Source: Methylocystis sp.
GTDB taxonomy: Bacteria; Pseudomonadota; Alphaproteobacteria; Rhizobiales; Beijerinckiaceae
Reading direction: 5' to 3'
Assembly: GCA_022843405.1 (NCBI GenBank)
Contig: JALHNQ010000016.1
Location: forward strand, 1-63,690
DNA length: 63,690 bases
This document shows, one piece after another, positions 29,106 through 36,864 of this stretch. The notes under the pieces were generated by a model. It was not told the origin of the DNA and did no database searches. It saw nothing but the letters and a program-made list of their open reading frames with translations. Both the position numbers and the translations under genes were made by a program. Positions within the stretch are counted from its first letter, which is position 1; each line of letters starts with the position of its first letter.

Positions 29106-30710
29106 CTACCGGATGCGGCTGGGCTGGGCGTCAAGCACCTCCTGATCGACGACAAGCGCGAGCGTGCGAAAATTCGTCTCGAACATGCCAACGAGCCTGT
29201 TCGCCATCCGGTCAAAATCCTCGCGCGACGACCAGGTCTGGATCGGATCAAGCATTTTGGAGTCGACGCCCGGCGCCGACGCCGGCACGCTGAAACCGAA
29301 CGACTGATCGATTCGGAACTCTCCTTGTGCGAGGGAACCGTCAAGCGCGCCCTGCAGCAGCGCACGGGTCGCCGCGATCGGCATCCGGCGCCCGACGCCG
29401 TAAGGACCGCCGGACCAGCCGGTATTCACCAGCCAGCAGTCCGCCTGGCTGGACAAGATGAAGTCGCGCAGCAGATTGGCGTATTCGGTCGGCCGCCGCG
29501 GCATGAAAGGCGCCCCGAAGCAGGCTGAGAACGTCGCCTGCGGTTCATTGACGCCGCGCTCCGTCCCGGCGACTTTAGCAGTGTAGCCCGAGAGAAAGTG
29601 ATACATGGCCTGCGCGGGCGTGAGCCGCGCGATCGGCGGCAGGACGCCAAAGGCGTCGCAGGTCAGCATCACAATATTGCGCGGATGGCCGGCGCAGCGA
29701 GTCGACGAAGCATTGGGGATAAAGCCGAGCGGATAGGCGATCCGGGTGTTTTCGGTTTTCGAATCATCGTCGAAATCGAACCTGCCGGCCTGCGGATCGT
29801 ACGACACATTCTCGAGAATCGCGCCGCGCTGATGCGACGCGGCATAAATGTCTGGCTCCGACTGTTGCGACAGGCGGATCGCCTTGGCGTAACAGCCTCC
29901 TTCAAAGTTGAAGAGGCCGCTTTCGTCCCACCCATGCTCGTCATCGCCGATCAGGCTGCGAGTCGGATCGGCGGACAGAGTCGTCTTGCCTGTTCCTGAG
30001 AGCCCAAAAAACACTGCGGAACCGCGCTCGCCGTCATTGACGGCGCAATGCATCGGCAACACGCCTTTCGCGGGCAGAACATAGTTGAGATAGGAAAAGA
30101 TCGATTTCTTGATCTCCCCCGCATATCGCGTTCCGCCGATCAAGACGACGCCTCTTGCAAAATCGATCGCGATCACGGTGCCGGAGCGACAGCCGTGACG
30201 CGAGGGGTCCGCCTGAAATGACGGCAGATCCAGCACCGTCAGTTGCGGCTCAAAGCTCTCTGAGGCGGCCCCGGCCGGGACAAACAGATGCCGCGCAAAG
30301 AGCGCGTGCCAAGCATATTCGGCAAAAACGCAAATGTTGAGCCGATGCGCCGGGGACGCGCAGGCGCGAACGTCTTGAGCAAAGAGCGTCATCCGACGCG
30401 CATGCGCCGTCATGTCGTCGTAAAGCCGATCGAATTGCTCGGGCGTCATCGACTGATTGTTGTCCCACCAGATCGTCTGGTCGGTCAGCGCGTCGCAAAC
30501 GATGAATTTGTCTTTCGGCGAACGGCCCGTGTGAACGCCAGTTTCGACGACAAGTCCGCCGCTTGACGCCGCGAGCCCTTCACCGCGCCGAATCGCTTCG
30601 TCGTAAAGCTCGCGCGCCGCGCAATTGCGACGCGCTCGTGTGGAGAGGTCTAGGTCGTCAACCGCTGAAACCCCGACGTCATCCGCCCGCCACATCGCTG
30701 CGTTCGCCAT
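29106..30710 (-). CDS. pckA: Phosphoenolpyruvate carboxykinase (ATP)
   Basis: 534 residues. Converts oxaloacetate and ATP to PEP, CO2 and ADP; the first committed gluconeogenic step from TCA intermediates. Kinase-1a P-loop GLSGTGKTT at about 236-244, metal site [20 protein letters not shown], substrate loop [14 protein letters not shown] and [15 protein letters not shown]-type by length and motifs. Start at 30710 ([13 protein letters not shown]) has GAGG 10 bases upstream; the open extension to 30776 is not family-like. Stands upstream of the liu genes on the same strand. It uses oxaloacetate from fumarate (tyrosine) and succinyl-CoA (valine). Confidence 0.95.
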   Translation of the reverse strand: MANAAMWRADDVGVSAVDDLDLSTRARRNCAARELYDEAIRRGEGLAASSGGLVVETGVHTGRSPKDKFIVCDALTDQTIWWDNNQSMTPEQFDRLYDDMTAHARRMTLFAQDVRACASPAHRLNICVFAEYAWHALFARHLFVPAGAASESFEPQLTVLDLPSFQADPSRHGCRSGTVIAIDFARGVVLIGGTRYAGEIKKSIFSYLNYVLPAKGVLPMHCAVNDGERGSAVFFGLSGTGKTTLSADPTRSLIGDDEHGWDESGLFNFEGGCYAKAIRLSQQSEPDIYAASHQRGAILENVSYDPQAGRFDFDDDSKTENTRIAYPLGFIPNASSTRCAGHPRNIVMLTCDAFGVLPPIARLTPAQAMYHFLSGYTAKVAGTERGVNEPQATFSACFGAPFMPRRPTEYANLLRDFILSSQADCWLVNTGWSGGPYGVGRRMPIAATRALLQGALDGSLAQGEFRIDQSFGFSVPASAPGVDSKMLDPIQTWSSREDFDRMANRLVGMFETNFRTLALVVDQEVLDAQPSRIR

Positions 30711-31154
30711 GCTGAATTTTCCTCGCCGGCTGCTGAATGCGAGATGAATTCGCATATGAGCGCCGGACAAACGCAAGCGCTTTCAAGAAATAAAGCGTGG
30801 ACGACGCAAATCAAGGCGCAGCGAAACGCCAGGACGAACGGAACAAGACGCCGCTCGGCAAGCGAGCAGGAACGATAATCGCTGCGACGCCCAAGCTGGC
30901 CATCAAATAGGCTGCCGAAAGGCGCCCATGTTGGGGCCGTCAACGGCGTTTCCGCTTGGCCGGCCTGCGCAAGCCGCGCCCATCACGCCAATGCGTAATG
31001 GCTTGATTGAGGAAGCAGGCCCCGGTTGCAGCGCTGAATCTGGCGCTTGTCGGCTGTCGCTAAAATGAGCTGCACGCAAAACGCGTGCGTATGAAGCAGA
31101 GCTAAAAAGCAGGAAAATAGAAGCGCACAGCCTTCAGCCGCGCGCTTCGTTCGA
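30711..31154. other. Intergenic region between pckA and the HdeA-like genes
   Basis: 444 bases. It should hold the minus-strand pckA promoter. No supported gene: a 40-codon plus-strand frame near 30756 has atypical codons and no ribosome-binding site. No convincing terminator or repeat was found. Confidence 0.3.
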
Positions 31155-31448
31155 TCAGTGGACGCTTTTTTGAATCGCTTCCATCAAGAATGACTTCGGC
31201 TTTTTCTTGCAATAGCGCACGACTTTGTCGGTGTTGCGCTTCACATCACGCGAGTCGATCACGGTCATATTGTTCTTGGCGCTGAAATAGCCTCGCATCC
31301 AATTGGCGATGAAGTCCTGAGTGTCGGCGTCGTATTCGGCGAACTGCTTGCAGGTGATTTCCGACATTTCAATCATGACCTGCGCATTGGCTGGAACGGC
31401 GACCGCGGCGGCGGCGAGCACGCCGGCGAAGATAAGTTTGCGATTCAT
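31155..31448 (-). CDS. HdeA/HdeB-like periplasmic protein (second copy)
   Basis: 97 residues with a signal peptide (MNRKLIFAGVLAAAAVAVPANA) cleaved before QVMIEM. The mature 75-residue part has the HdeA-type layout: two Cys (ITCKQF and RYCKKKP) that would form one disulfide and a helix with NWMRGYFSAKNN. HdeA-family proteins act as acid-activated periplasmic chaperones in enterobacteria; in alphaproteobacteria the role is unproven. Start 31448 has GGGGAAAC just upstream. Lies 17 bases after a paralogue at 31466-31762 and shares its layout, so a tandem duplication is likely. Confidence 0.8.
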   Translation of the reverse strand: MNRKLIFAGVLAAAAVAVPANAQVMIEMSEITCKQFAEYDADTQDFIANWMRGYFSAKNNMTVIDSRDVKRNTDKVVRYCKKKPKSFLMEAIQKSVH

Positions 31449-31465
31449 GTGTTTCCCCATCCTCA

Positions 31466-31762
31466 TTACTTCTGTTCGAAAGCGCGCTGAAGGCCCGCCA
31501 TGACCGATTCATTCGGGTTGGACGCGCACCAATCCTTGACGCTGGCGGAATTCTTGAGAAATTTGTTCAGATCGATGAAGGTGCGGCCGCTTTTCTGCGC
31601 GAACCATCCACTCATGAAGGCGGCAAAATCGGCCCGGTCGCTGGCCGGCATCGCCAGCATTTCGCCGCAGGTGATCCGCGTCATGTCGATTTTGACCTGG
31701 GCGTTGGACAGCGTCGGCGCGAACGCTCCCGCCGCAATGAGCGCGAACATCAGCTTTCTCAT
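31466..31762 (-). CDS. HdeA/HdeB-like periplasmic protein (first copy)
   Basis: 98 residues, signal peptide MRKLMFALIAAGAFAPTLSNA before QVKIDMTRITC. Strong ribosome-binding site GGGAGG at 31771-31776, 8 bases before the 31762 start. Mature chain: Cys pair in ITCGEM and DWCASNP, central FAAFMSGWFAQKSGRTFID. Aligned by eye with the downstream copy: V-I-M-ITC, then W-x-x-x-FxxK, then ID, then Cys, giving two diverged tandem paralogues. Expected to fold as a small helical, disulfide-linked periplasmic protein. The frame open upstream to 31981 is a shadow. Confidence 0.82.
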   Translation of the reverse strand: MRKLMFALIAAGAFAPTLSNAQVKIDMTRITCGEMLAMPASDRADFAAFMSGWFAQKSGRTFIDLNKFLKNSASVKDWCASNPNESVMAGLQRAFEQK

Positions 31763-31993
31763 CAGATTTCCTCCCAAAAACCAATTCTCAGGGGTCGTGT
31801 CGCCATTCCGCACGGCTGTCGCGCGCGGGAGTCCGCGCGCAATCGCTAGCTGGAAATCTGCGTCAATGGAAACCCACCCCACTCTTGAACTAGACACTAG
31901 AGAGGGGAAAGTCCATTCGGCGCGATGTTGAACGTTCGCCCTTTTTGCTCGCCGGAGGCGTTGAGGACAGCGGGAAGACACCGAATCATTCCG

Positions 31994-33133
31994 CTAGCCC
32001 AGTTCCGAGACGCGCACGAAGAACCAGTAGGCGCCAAAGCAGGCGATGATCGCCGAGCAAACCCAGACGACAAGCGGGCTGCGCTGTCCATGGGTGAACG
32101 TCTTGTCGGCGAGGAGCAGTAAGGGAAGAACGATCATCACGACGCCGATCTGACCGGCCTCGACGCCGATATTAAAGCTCGCGAGCGCCGGCACGATGGC
32201 GCGTTGCGGCACGCCGAGTTCGATCAAGCCGCTCGCGAAACCGAATCCATGAATAAAGCCGAACGCGAAAGTGTCGCGCCAGCGCCCGTCGACCTTGCGC
32301 GTAAAGAAATTCTCGACGGCGACATAGATGATCGACAAAGCGATCGCGATCTCGACCCAACGGCTCGGCAGATTGACGAGTTCGAGCGCCGCAAGCGACA
32401 GCGTCACCGAATGCGAGACCGTGAACGCCGTCACGATTTTGACGACCGGCCAGACGCGCGTCGCCCACAGCATCACGGCGATCAGGAAGCACAAATGATC
32501 ATAGCCGGTCATGATGTGCTCGACGCCGGCCGAGAAGAATTTCGGCGCGAGCTCCCAAGGCGTGAGCAGCGGCTTGGAGAGATCGATCATCGGGTCGCCG
32601 GGATAGATCATGACCTGTCCGGGCGCCGGCTCGCGGCCTAAGCGTTGCGCCTCGGTCAGATTGGATTCGTCGCGCTTCTCGCCGATGCTGACGAAATGTT
32701 TCGCCCTCGGTCCTTGCGCTTCGAGAAGTCTCGATGGGTTGTAATGGATTTGACCCTGAACTGCGCTGCAATCCATCCGCAGCACCACTTTTGAATCGGA
32801 AGGATTGGTCGGATCGTCGCCGACCGAAACGACCGTGCTGGCGCAGGTCTGACCTTCCGCATTCTGCAGATCGACGCGGCTTTGGATAAATTTGCCGATC
32901 ATCCCCTCGATGACGCCCGGTTCGGTCAGATCGACGTCGTCGGTCTTCGGCTTGTTCTCGGCGAACATGCGCTCGATGTCGGTTCCCAGAAAGCCGACCT
33001 CGACGCGATAAAAACCGCGCCCTTCCGGCACGATACGGCTGCTGGAAATATCCGCCGTATGGGCGTGGGCCGCCGACGCAGTTGCGAAAAACGCCATAAA
33101 GACGACGAGCGCATTGTTTCGGGACCACATCAT
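31994..33133 (-). CDS. HupE/UreJ-type membrane protein with periplasmic N-domain
   Basis: 379 residues. Signal peptide (MMWSRNNALVVFMAFFATAS to HAHTADI) followed by a periplasmic region of about 190 residues, then a membrane half of about 6 segments. The membrane half begins with the hallmark GVEHIMTGYDHLCFLIAVML and has FTVSHSVTLSLAAL and FGFIHGFGFASGLIELG; His and Asp residues inside helices suggest metal passage. The group is related to HupE/UreJ nickel permeases, but the long periplasmic part marks the HupE/UreJ_2 type, whose cargo is not proven. GGGAGG lies 9 bases before 33133. Divergent from the CopC-like gene. Confidence 0.85.
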   Translation of the reverse strand: MMWSRNNALVVFMAFFATASAAHAHTADISSSRIVPEGRGFYRVEVGFLGTDIERMFAENKPKTDDVDLTEPGVIEGMIGKFIQSRVDLQNAEGQTCASTVVSVGDDPTNPSDSKVVLRMDCSAVQGQIHYNPSRLLEAQGPRAKHFVSIGEKRDESNLTEAQRLGREPAPGQVMIYPGDPMIDLSKPLLTPWELAPKFFSAGVEHIMTGYDHLCFLIAVMLWATRVWPVVKIVTAFTVSHSVTLSLAALELVNLPSRWVEIAIALSIIYVAVENFFTRKVDGRWRDTFAFGFIHGFGFASGLIELGVPQRAIVPALASFNIGVEAGQIGVVMIVLPLLLLADKTFTHGQRSPLVVWVCSAIIACFGAYWFFVRVSELG

Positions 33134-33413
33134 CCTGGCGGCCTCCCTTGACGAAGCGCACGCGCCAAGCGTATGCGCTTTTAATACAAAACGCATACAG
33201 CCGGCGGAAAGACAAGCTGCCGTCGGGCCGTGCTGGCCCGCGCCCAGTGCGCTGCCCCGGCGAAGAAAGGGCGCGGTTTCTGCGGGCGAGAGAGACGAGT
33301 TCGGCCGGGTTCGGATTGGCGACTTTGGCCAGGTCTGCGACATTGTTCATCGGCGCCACGCCCGTCCGTTGCGGGGAATGGTTCGCGTTAATCCAATCGG
33401 GCCTTTATGCGAG

Positions 33414-33956
33414 ATGACGAAGAGCGAACGAAAAGAGCTTCCACGAAAAAATGATTTATGGACCTCGGCCAGCCGGCGAGCGCGTCTACCATTCCTTGTA
33501 GCGATCGTCTTGGGGGTCTTAACGTCGCCCGCAGGCGCAACGGCATACGCAACGGACGTAGTTGTCTCGCCAAGCGGACGGGATCAACAGCTTCCCTCGG
33601 TGTTCAGCCTCACCGGCCCATTACGTCCGCCGCAAAAAGCCTCGCCGATCATCTTGGCGCACGCCATCGTCGTCCGCACCTCTCCGGCGCAAGGCGGCGT
33701 CGGCCCCGAAGATATCGGCAAGGTAGAAGTTTGGTACGACGCAGGCATCCGCGACGCCTTCGCCGCCTTGGCGGTGGTGAGCGCTTCGGGCGAAAGAGTC
33801 GACAAGCGCGACGCAGCGATCGACAGCGCCGATCCGAGCCATGTGTCGGTGAGCGTCAATCGCTTGACTCCCGGCAAATATACCGTTCGCTATCGGGCGC
33901 TGTCGGCTGACGGCCATCTCGTCAGCGGCGCCTGGGAGTTCGAGGTGCGCCCTTGA
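33414..33956 (+). CDS. CopC-domain periplasmic protein with internal His
   Basis: 180 residues. Hydrophobic signal segment (about 23-44), then a linker of about 35 residues, then a CopC fold from AHAIVVRTSPAQGG (His83) to SADGHLVSGAWEFEVRP (Asp166, His168). CopC proteins bind Cu(II) through an N-terminal His plus a later Asp-His pair; the Asp-His pair is present, but here the candidate N-terminal His is internal unless the linker is also cut off. Start 33414 is the best of two (33378 also in frame), as neither has a good Shine-Dalgarno. No CopD is fused or adjacent; the divergent neighbour is the HupE-like protein. Confidence 0.8.
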   Translation: MTKSERKELPRKNDLWTSASRRARLPFLVAIVLGVLTSPAGATAYATDVVVSPSGRDQQLPSVFSLTGPLRPPQKASPIILAHAIVVRTSPAQGGVGPEDIGKVEVWYDAGIRDAFAALAVVSASGERVDKRDAAIDSADPSHVSVSVNRLTPGKYTVRYRALSADGHLVSGAWEFEVRP

Positions 33957-34064
33957 GGCGGGTTCGCAGGAGCGGAACACATTTCGAAGACGCGATCGCG
34001 AATGGCAGCCAGCGAGACCAAACGAAAAAAGCGAATGCTGCATAGAGGTAAGGAAGCGCAAGCG

Positions 34065-34631
34065 ATGAGTCCGGGCCGTCTCAACTTACTGGTTTTCGCG
34101 GGCATCGTGCTGCTGATTGGCGTCAATGGCGCGGCGTTTACCTATCGCCTGTGGGTTCCAGCCCTCAATCAATTTGTCGACGAATTTTGGAAGGCGCATA
34201 CCCTGAAACCCGCCGAGAAGGCCGGCGACCGCACGATATCGGAATGTCTTGGAGTCAGCGATTTTTACTCCGTGCATCTCACCACATATTTCCTGCCGGA
34301 CTCCGACGAGAGCGCCGGCGGCGCGACGGACGATTTGAGCAAATATGACGAATATTGCGATCGCGTGCCGGGAACGGGAAAGGTGATTTTCTCCGTCACG
34401 CTCATGGAAAAAGAAGCGAGAAACGAATCCGTCGCTCTGTCTTTCTATCAGGTCGAATCCGACGGCAGTCTCAAGCAGATCAATGCGCTGCCGTCCCGCG
34501 CCCGCACAAGCGGCTTCGTGACGTTAGACGCGACCGTCCTTCACAAGGGGAAATACCTCCTCAAGCTCGCCTTTGGCGAGGCGAAGAACGCCGAGGACAC
34601 AATCGAGATGCCGATCTTCGTGGGACAATGA
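34065..34631 (+). CDS. Membrane-anchored periplasmic protein, unknown
   Basis: 188 residues. One N-terminal membrane anchor (LNLLVFAGIVLLIGVNGAAF), then a periplasmic domain with two Cys (Cys61 in SECLGV and Cys98 in DEYCDRV) and a C-terminal beta-rich part (GKVIFSVTLMEKEARNES, KGKYLLKLAFGEA). The last strands recall immunoglobulin-like or YtkA-type domains, but the match is weak. AGGA lies 10 bases before the ATG at 34065; the upstream in-frame ATG at 34002 lacks one. Lies 108 bases after the CopC-like gene, same strand, so an operon is likely. Function unknown; a helper of the CopC-like protein is inferred from position only. Confidence 0.7.
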   Translation: MSPGRLNLLVFAGIVLLIGVNGAAFTYRLWVPALNQFVDEFWKAHTLKPAEKAGDRTISECLGVSDFYSVHLTTYFLPDSDESAGGATDDLSKYDEYCDRVPGTGKVIFSVTLMEKEARNESVALSFYQVESDGSLKQINALPSRARTSGFVTLDATVLHKGKYLLKLAFGEAKNAEDTIEMPIFVGQ

Positions 34632-34660
34632 TCAGAGAAGACGCGAACAGTCGCGATTGC

Positions 34661-35875
34661 TCAATATTTCGCGCGCCTTTGCGCGCGACGTTTGTGTCGC
34701 CACCTCAAAAAGCCCGTGACGTAAAGCACAAGCGGCGTCAGCCCGACAAATAGAACGATCGAGCGTCCGATCGAGCCGAAGGCTTCGCCTGAATGTAGCG
34801 GGAACAGCCATTCCAGAAGTTTCTCGCCGGCGGTGAAGCCATTGCGATCCTGCACCTGGAGAACCTCGCCGCTGTACTGGTCGACGCCGACATTTCTGCT
34901 TGTCTTGGTTCGATTGGGCTCATCGTCCGATTGCTTGCCGACGACATAGACGCCGCTTGGCGCGCTCGGCAGAAGAATCCAGTGGAGTCGTCCATCGGGA
35001 AAGACGTTGTCGGCGGCCGCAACCGCCGCGCCAACGCCGATCGACGATTGGCCTGGCAGCGGCTTCGATTTTCCATAATCAAGATCAGGACGCACCGGAG
35101 AAAAAAAGCTCGTCGCTGACTGCGTCGCCGGCTTGAAGATCATGGCGACGCCAGTGAACAACATGACCAGCAAAATGGCGGCGCAGTAAATGCCGACGCT
35201 TCGGTGCACGTCATAGGCAAGTCTTTCGGCGCTGGCGCCCCATTTGATTTTCAAGCCCAGACGCCAATCGCCATTGAGCGGAAACCACAGATAGAGTCCG
35301 ACGAAGATCGAGATGAAAACAACTATGGCGAGCGAACCGAGGATATAGGCGTTGTTGAATCCAAGCAGCAACGTCCAATGGAAAGTCATGAGGAAAGGGA
35401 TGAGCGGCTGCGAGAACGGCTTGCCGCGATGCTGATAAAGGCGCTGCCCTGTAACTTTCGCCGTGTAGGGGTCGACGAACATTTGATAAACGTCGGTCTC
35501 GAGATCGTCCGTCTCAACCATATAGGTTATCGCCGCGGCCGATCCCGGTTGGCGCGGCATCGTCAGTCTTTCCGCCTTGCCGTCTGCCGGCATCGCCACG
35601 AGAGCGGCGCCGAGAATTTCATCCGGCGAGCGGTAAGACGCCTGCGCGGGCGCATCGACCCGCATGATTGAAGCGTTCAGCAGCTCGTCGATATTTTCGC
35701 GAAACGCCAGAACCGCGCCGCTGAGCCCAACCAAAACGAACACCGCCCCGGCGAAGAGGCCGATGGTTCGATGAACCTGGAGAAAGACCTTGCGTGCGAC
35801 TTCGCGCCGACGCCCGATACGCGACGGCGACGCCGCCCCTCTCTTGGGGCCGGCTTCGATCGTTCTCTCAACCAT
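34661..35875 (-). CDS. PepSY-associated transmembrane protein
   Basis: 404 residues. Four membrane segments around two periplasmic PepSY-like regions: HRTIGLFAGAVFVLVGLSGA then AFRENIDELLNAS, later LLLGFNNAYILGSLAIVVF, VHRSVGIYCAAILLVMLFTG and a final IGRSIVLFVGLTPLVLYVTG. This layout is typical of PepSY_TM proteins found beside TonB receptors and in iron or copper handling, some of them ferric-siderophore reductases with haem-binding His. The His of HRTIG and of HRSVG lie at matching membrane edges and could be ligands. Start 35875 (MVERTIEAGPKRG) has no strong ribosome-binding site. Cargo unknown. Confidence 0.83.
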   Translation of the reverse strand: MVERTIEAGPKRGAASPSRIGRRREVARKVFLQVHRTIGLFAGAVFVLVGLSGAVLAFRENIDELLNASIMRVDAPAQASYRSPDEILGAALVAMPADGKAERLTMPRQPGSAAAITYMVETDDLETDVYQMFVDPYTAKVTGQRLYQHRGKPFSQPLIPFLMTFHWTLLLGFNNAYILGSLAIVVFISIFVGLYLWFPLNGDWRLGLKIKWGASAERLAYDVHRSVGIYCAAILLVMLFTGVAMIFKPATQSATSFFSPVRPDLDYGKSKPLPGQSSIGVGAAVAAADNVFPDGRLHWILLPSAPSGVYVVGKQSDDEPNRTKTSRNVGVDQYSGEVLQVQDRNGFTAGEKLLEWLFPLHSGEAFGSIGRSIVLFVGLTPLVLYVTGFLRWRHKRRAQRRAKY

Positions 35876-36096
35876 TGTGCAAGCTTCAGTCCAGTGGCGC
35901 GCTCGCGCCTCATCGCATCTGATCCCACCCGCTTCGGGCAACCTTGTCAATTGACGCTGCGGCTCTGACGCCGGACATCACATTGCGCGAAATGCATTGA
36001 GCCAATGATGCGATCGGTTTCGTGGCGAAGAGAACTCCGGCCTCCTGTCGACGACAGCGATCAGCGATCAGCGAGGGCGCATCCCTTGCGACGATG

Positions 36097-36201
36097 TCAT
36101 TTCCTCTCTCTCCGTCGATCAACGACCAGGTAAACGATGCCGCAAATCGCGATGATTACCCAGGTCGCAACGGCTAGGAGCCATGTTTGTCCGCTCCACA
36201 T
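36097..36201 (-). CDS. Putative 34-residue membrane peptide
   Basis: A complete small frame encoding MWSGQTWLLAVATWVIIAIC followed by GIVYLVVDRRRERK: one continuous hydrophobic helix of about 22 residues and a strongly basic C-terminus, as in single-pass regulatory membrane peptides. GGGAAGG stands a few bases before the ATG on the minus strand. It lies 221 bases upstream of the PepSY gene in the same direction. Such peptides often accompany larger membrane complexes (for example CydX or KdpF), but this sequence is not recognised as one. Evidence is composition, start signal and context; no homology was tested. Confidence 0.5.
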   Translation of the reverse strand: MWSGQTWLLAVATWVIIAICGIVYLVVDRRRERK

Positions 36202-36319
36202 TTCGCCTTCCCGTGAGTTGCAGCTTCAATTCTCGCGCGCGTTCGACTGTGGTTCTTCACGCTTTGCGGCGCAACAGCCTGCGAGCGAATTCGAAGCGAC
36301 TTGTTGGTCACGCCAGCAT

Positions 36320-36349
36320 AGTATGACTAAACTACTATCGCATCATACT
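36320..36349. promoter_or_regulatory. AT-rich inverted repeat upstream of the small peptide gene
   Basis: AGTATGA (36320-36326) and TCATACT (36343-36349) are perfect 7-base inverted arms around an AT-rich 16-base spacer containing ACTACTAT. It lies between the two divergent genes (minus-strand peptide at 36201, plus-strand bufferin-like gene at 36569). It is a plausible operator or promoter. The remainder of 36202-36568 shows no supported gene. Confidence 0.35.
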
Positions 36350-36568
36350 CGGAATGTCAAGCAATTCCGCGGCAAACAAGGGATTTGCCGAAGGGTCGAT
36401 GCAAAATTTGAGGACGAAATCAGTCGCGCAGGAAGGCGAATCGACTGCCGCGCCCGCGATGTTTTCCTTTAGTTGCCACTATCTTCGACTATTACTTGCT
36501 TCATCCTCGAGAGGGCGAATCATTCGGAGACCCTCTGGGGTAAAGTCAGAAAACGAAGAGTGAGAAAA

Positions 36569-36826
36569 ATGAAAAAGGATATGTGCAAGGGAGCGACGCT
36601 GGCCATCGCCGCTGTTTCAATCGTTCTGGCCGGCGCCGCGCCGCCCGCCAAGGCCGCCTCAACAGGCAAAGTGCGTTGCTTGGGCGCCAACAGCTGCAAG
36701 GGCAAGGCCGATTGTCATTCGCCCAAGAATGCCTGCAAAGGCATGAATTCCTGCAAGGGCCAGGGCTGGATCTTTATGGAATCCGACGCCGCCTGCCAAG
36801 CGGCGGGCGGGAAGGTTCTTGACTGA
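36569..36826 (+). CDS. Bufferin-like Cys-rich exported protein
   Basis: 85 residues with a signal peptide ending in PAKAAS. The mature part is short and Cys/Lys/Gly-rich: RCLGANSCKGKADC, NACKGMNSCKGQGW and DAACQAAGG, giving six Cys (37, 43, 49, 56, 62, 76). This spacing resembles bufferin precursors (BufA2/DUF2282-like), copper-buffering peptides whose Cys are modified by an MNIO enzyme (DUF692) with a partner protein. No MNIO gene, partner or DoxX-like protein is found beside it: the next gene is the kinase fusion on the other strand. An unmodified metal-binding peptide is the alternative. Start 36569 follows GTGAG. Confidence 0.75.
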   Translation: MKKDMCKGATLAIAAVSIVLAGAAPPAKAASTGKVRCLGANSCKGKADCHSPKNACKGMNSCKGQGWIFMESDAACQAAGGKVLD

Positions 36827-36864
36827 CCTCGTCGCGGCCAGTCGGTCTCTCGCCAAACCGTCGG

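Noticed and set aside
30756-30878. 40-codon plus-strand frame upstream of pckA
   Set aside because: No Shine-Dalgarno, Arg/Gln-rich random composition and no hydrophobic or Cys pattern.
35910-36122. 70-codon minus-strand frame between the PepSY gene and the 34-residue peptide
   Set aside because: No ribosome-binding site, odd composition and overlap with the end of the better-supported small peptide frame.
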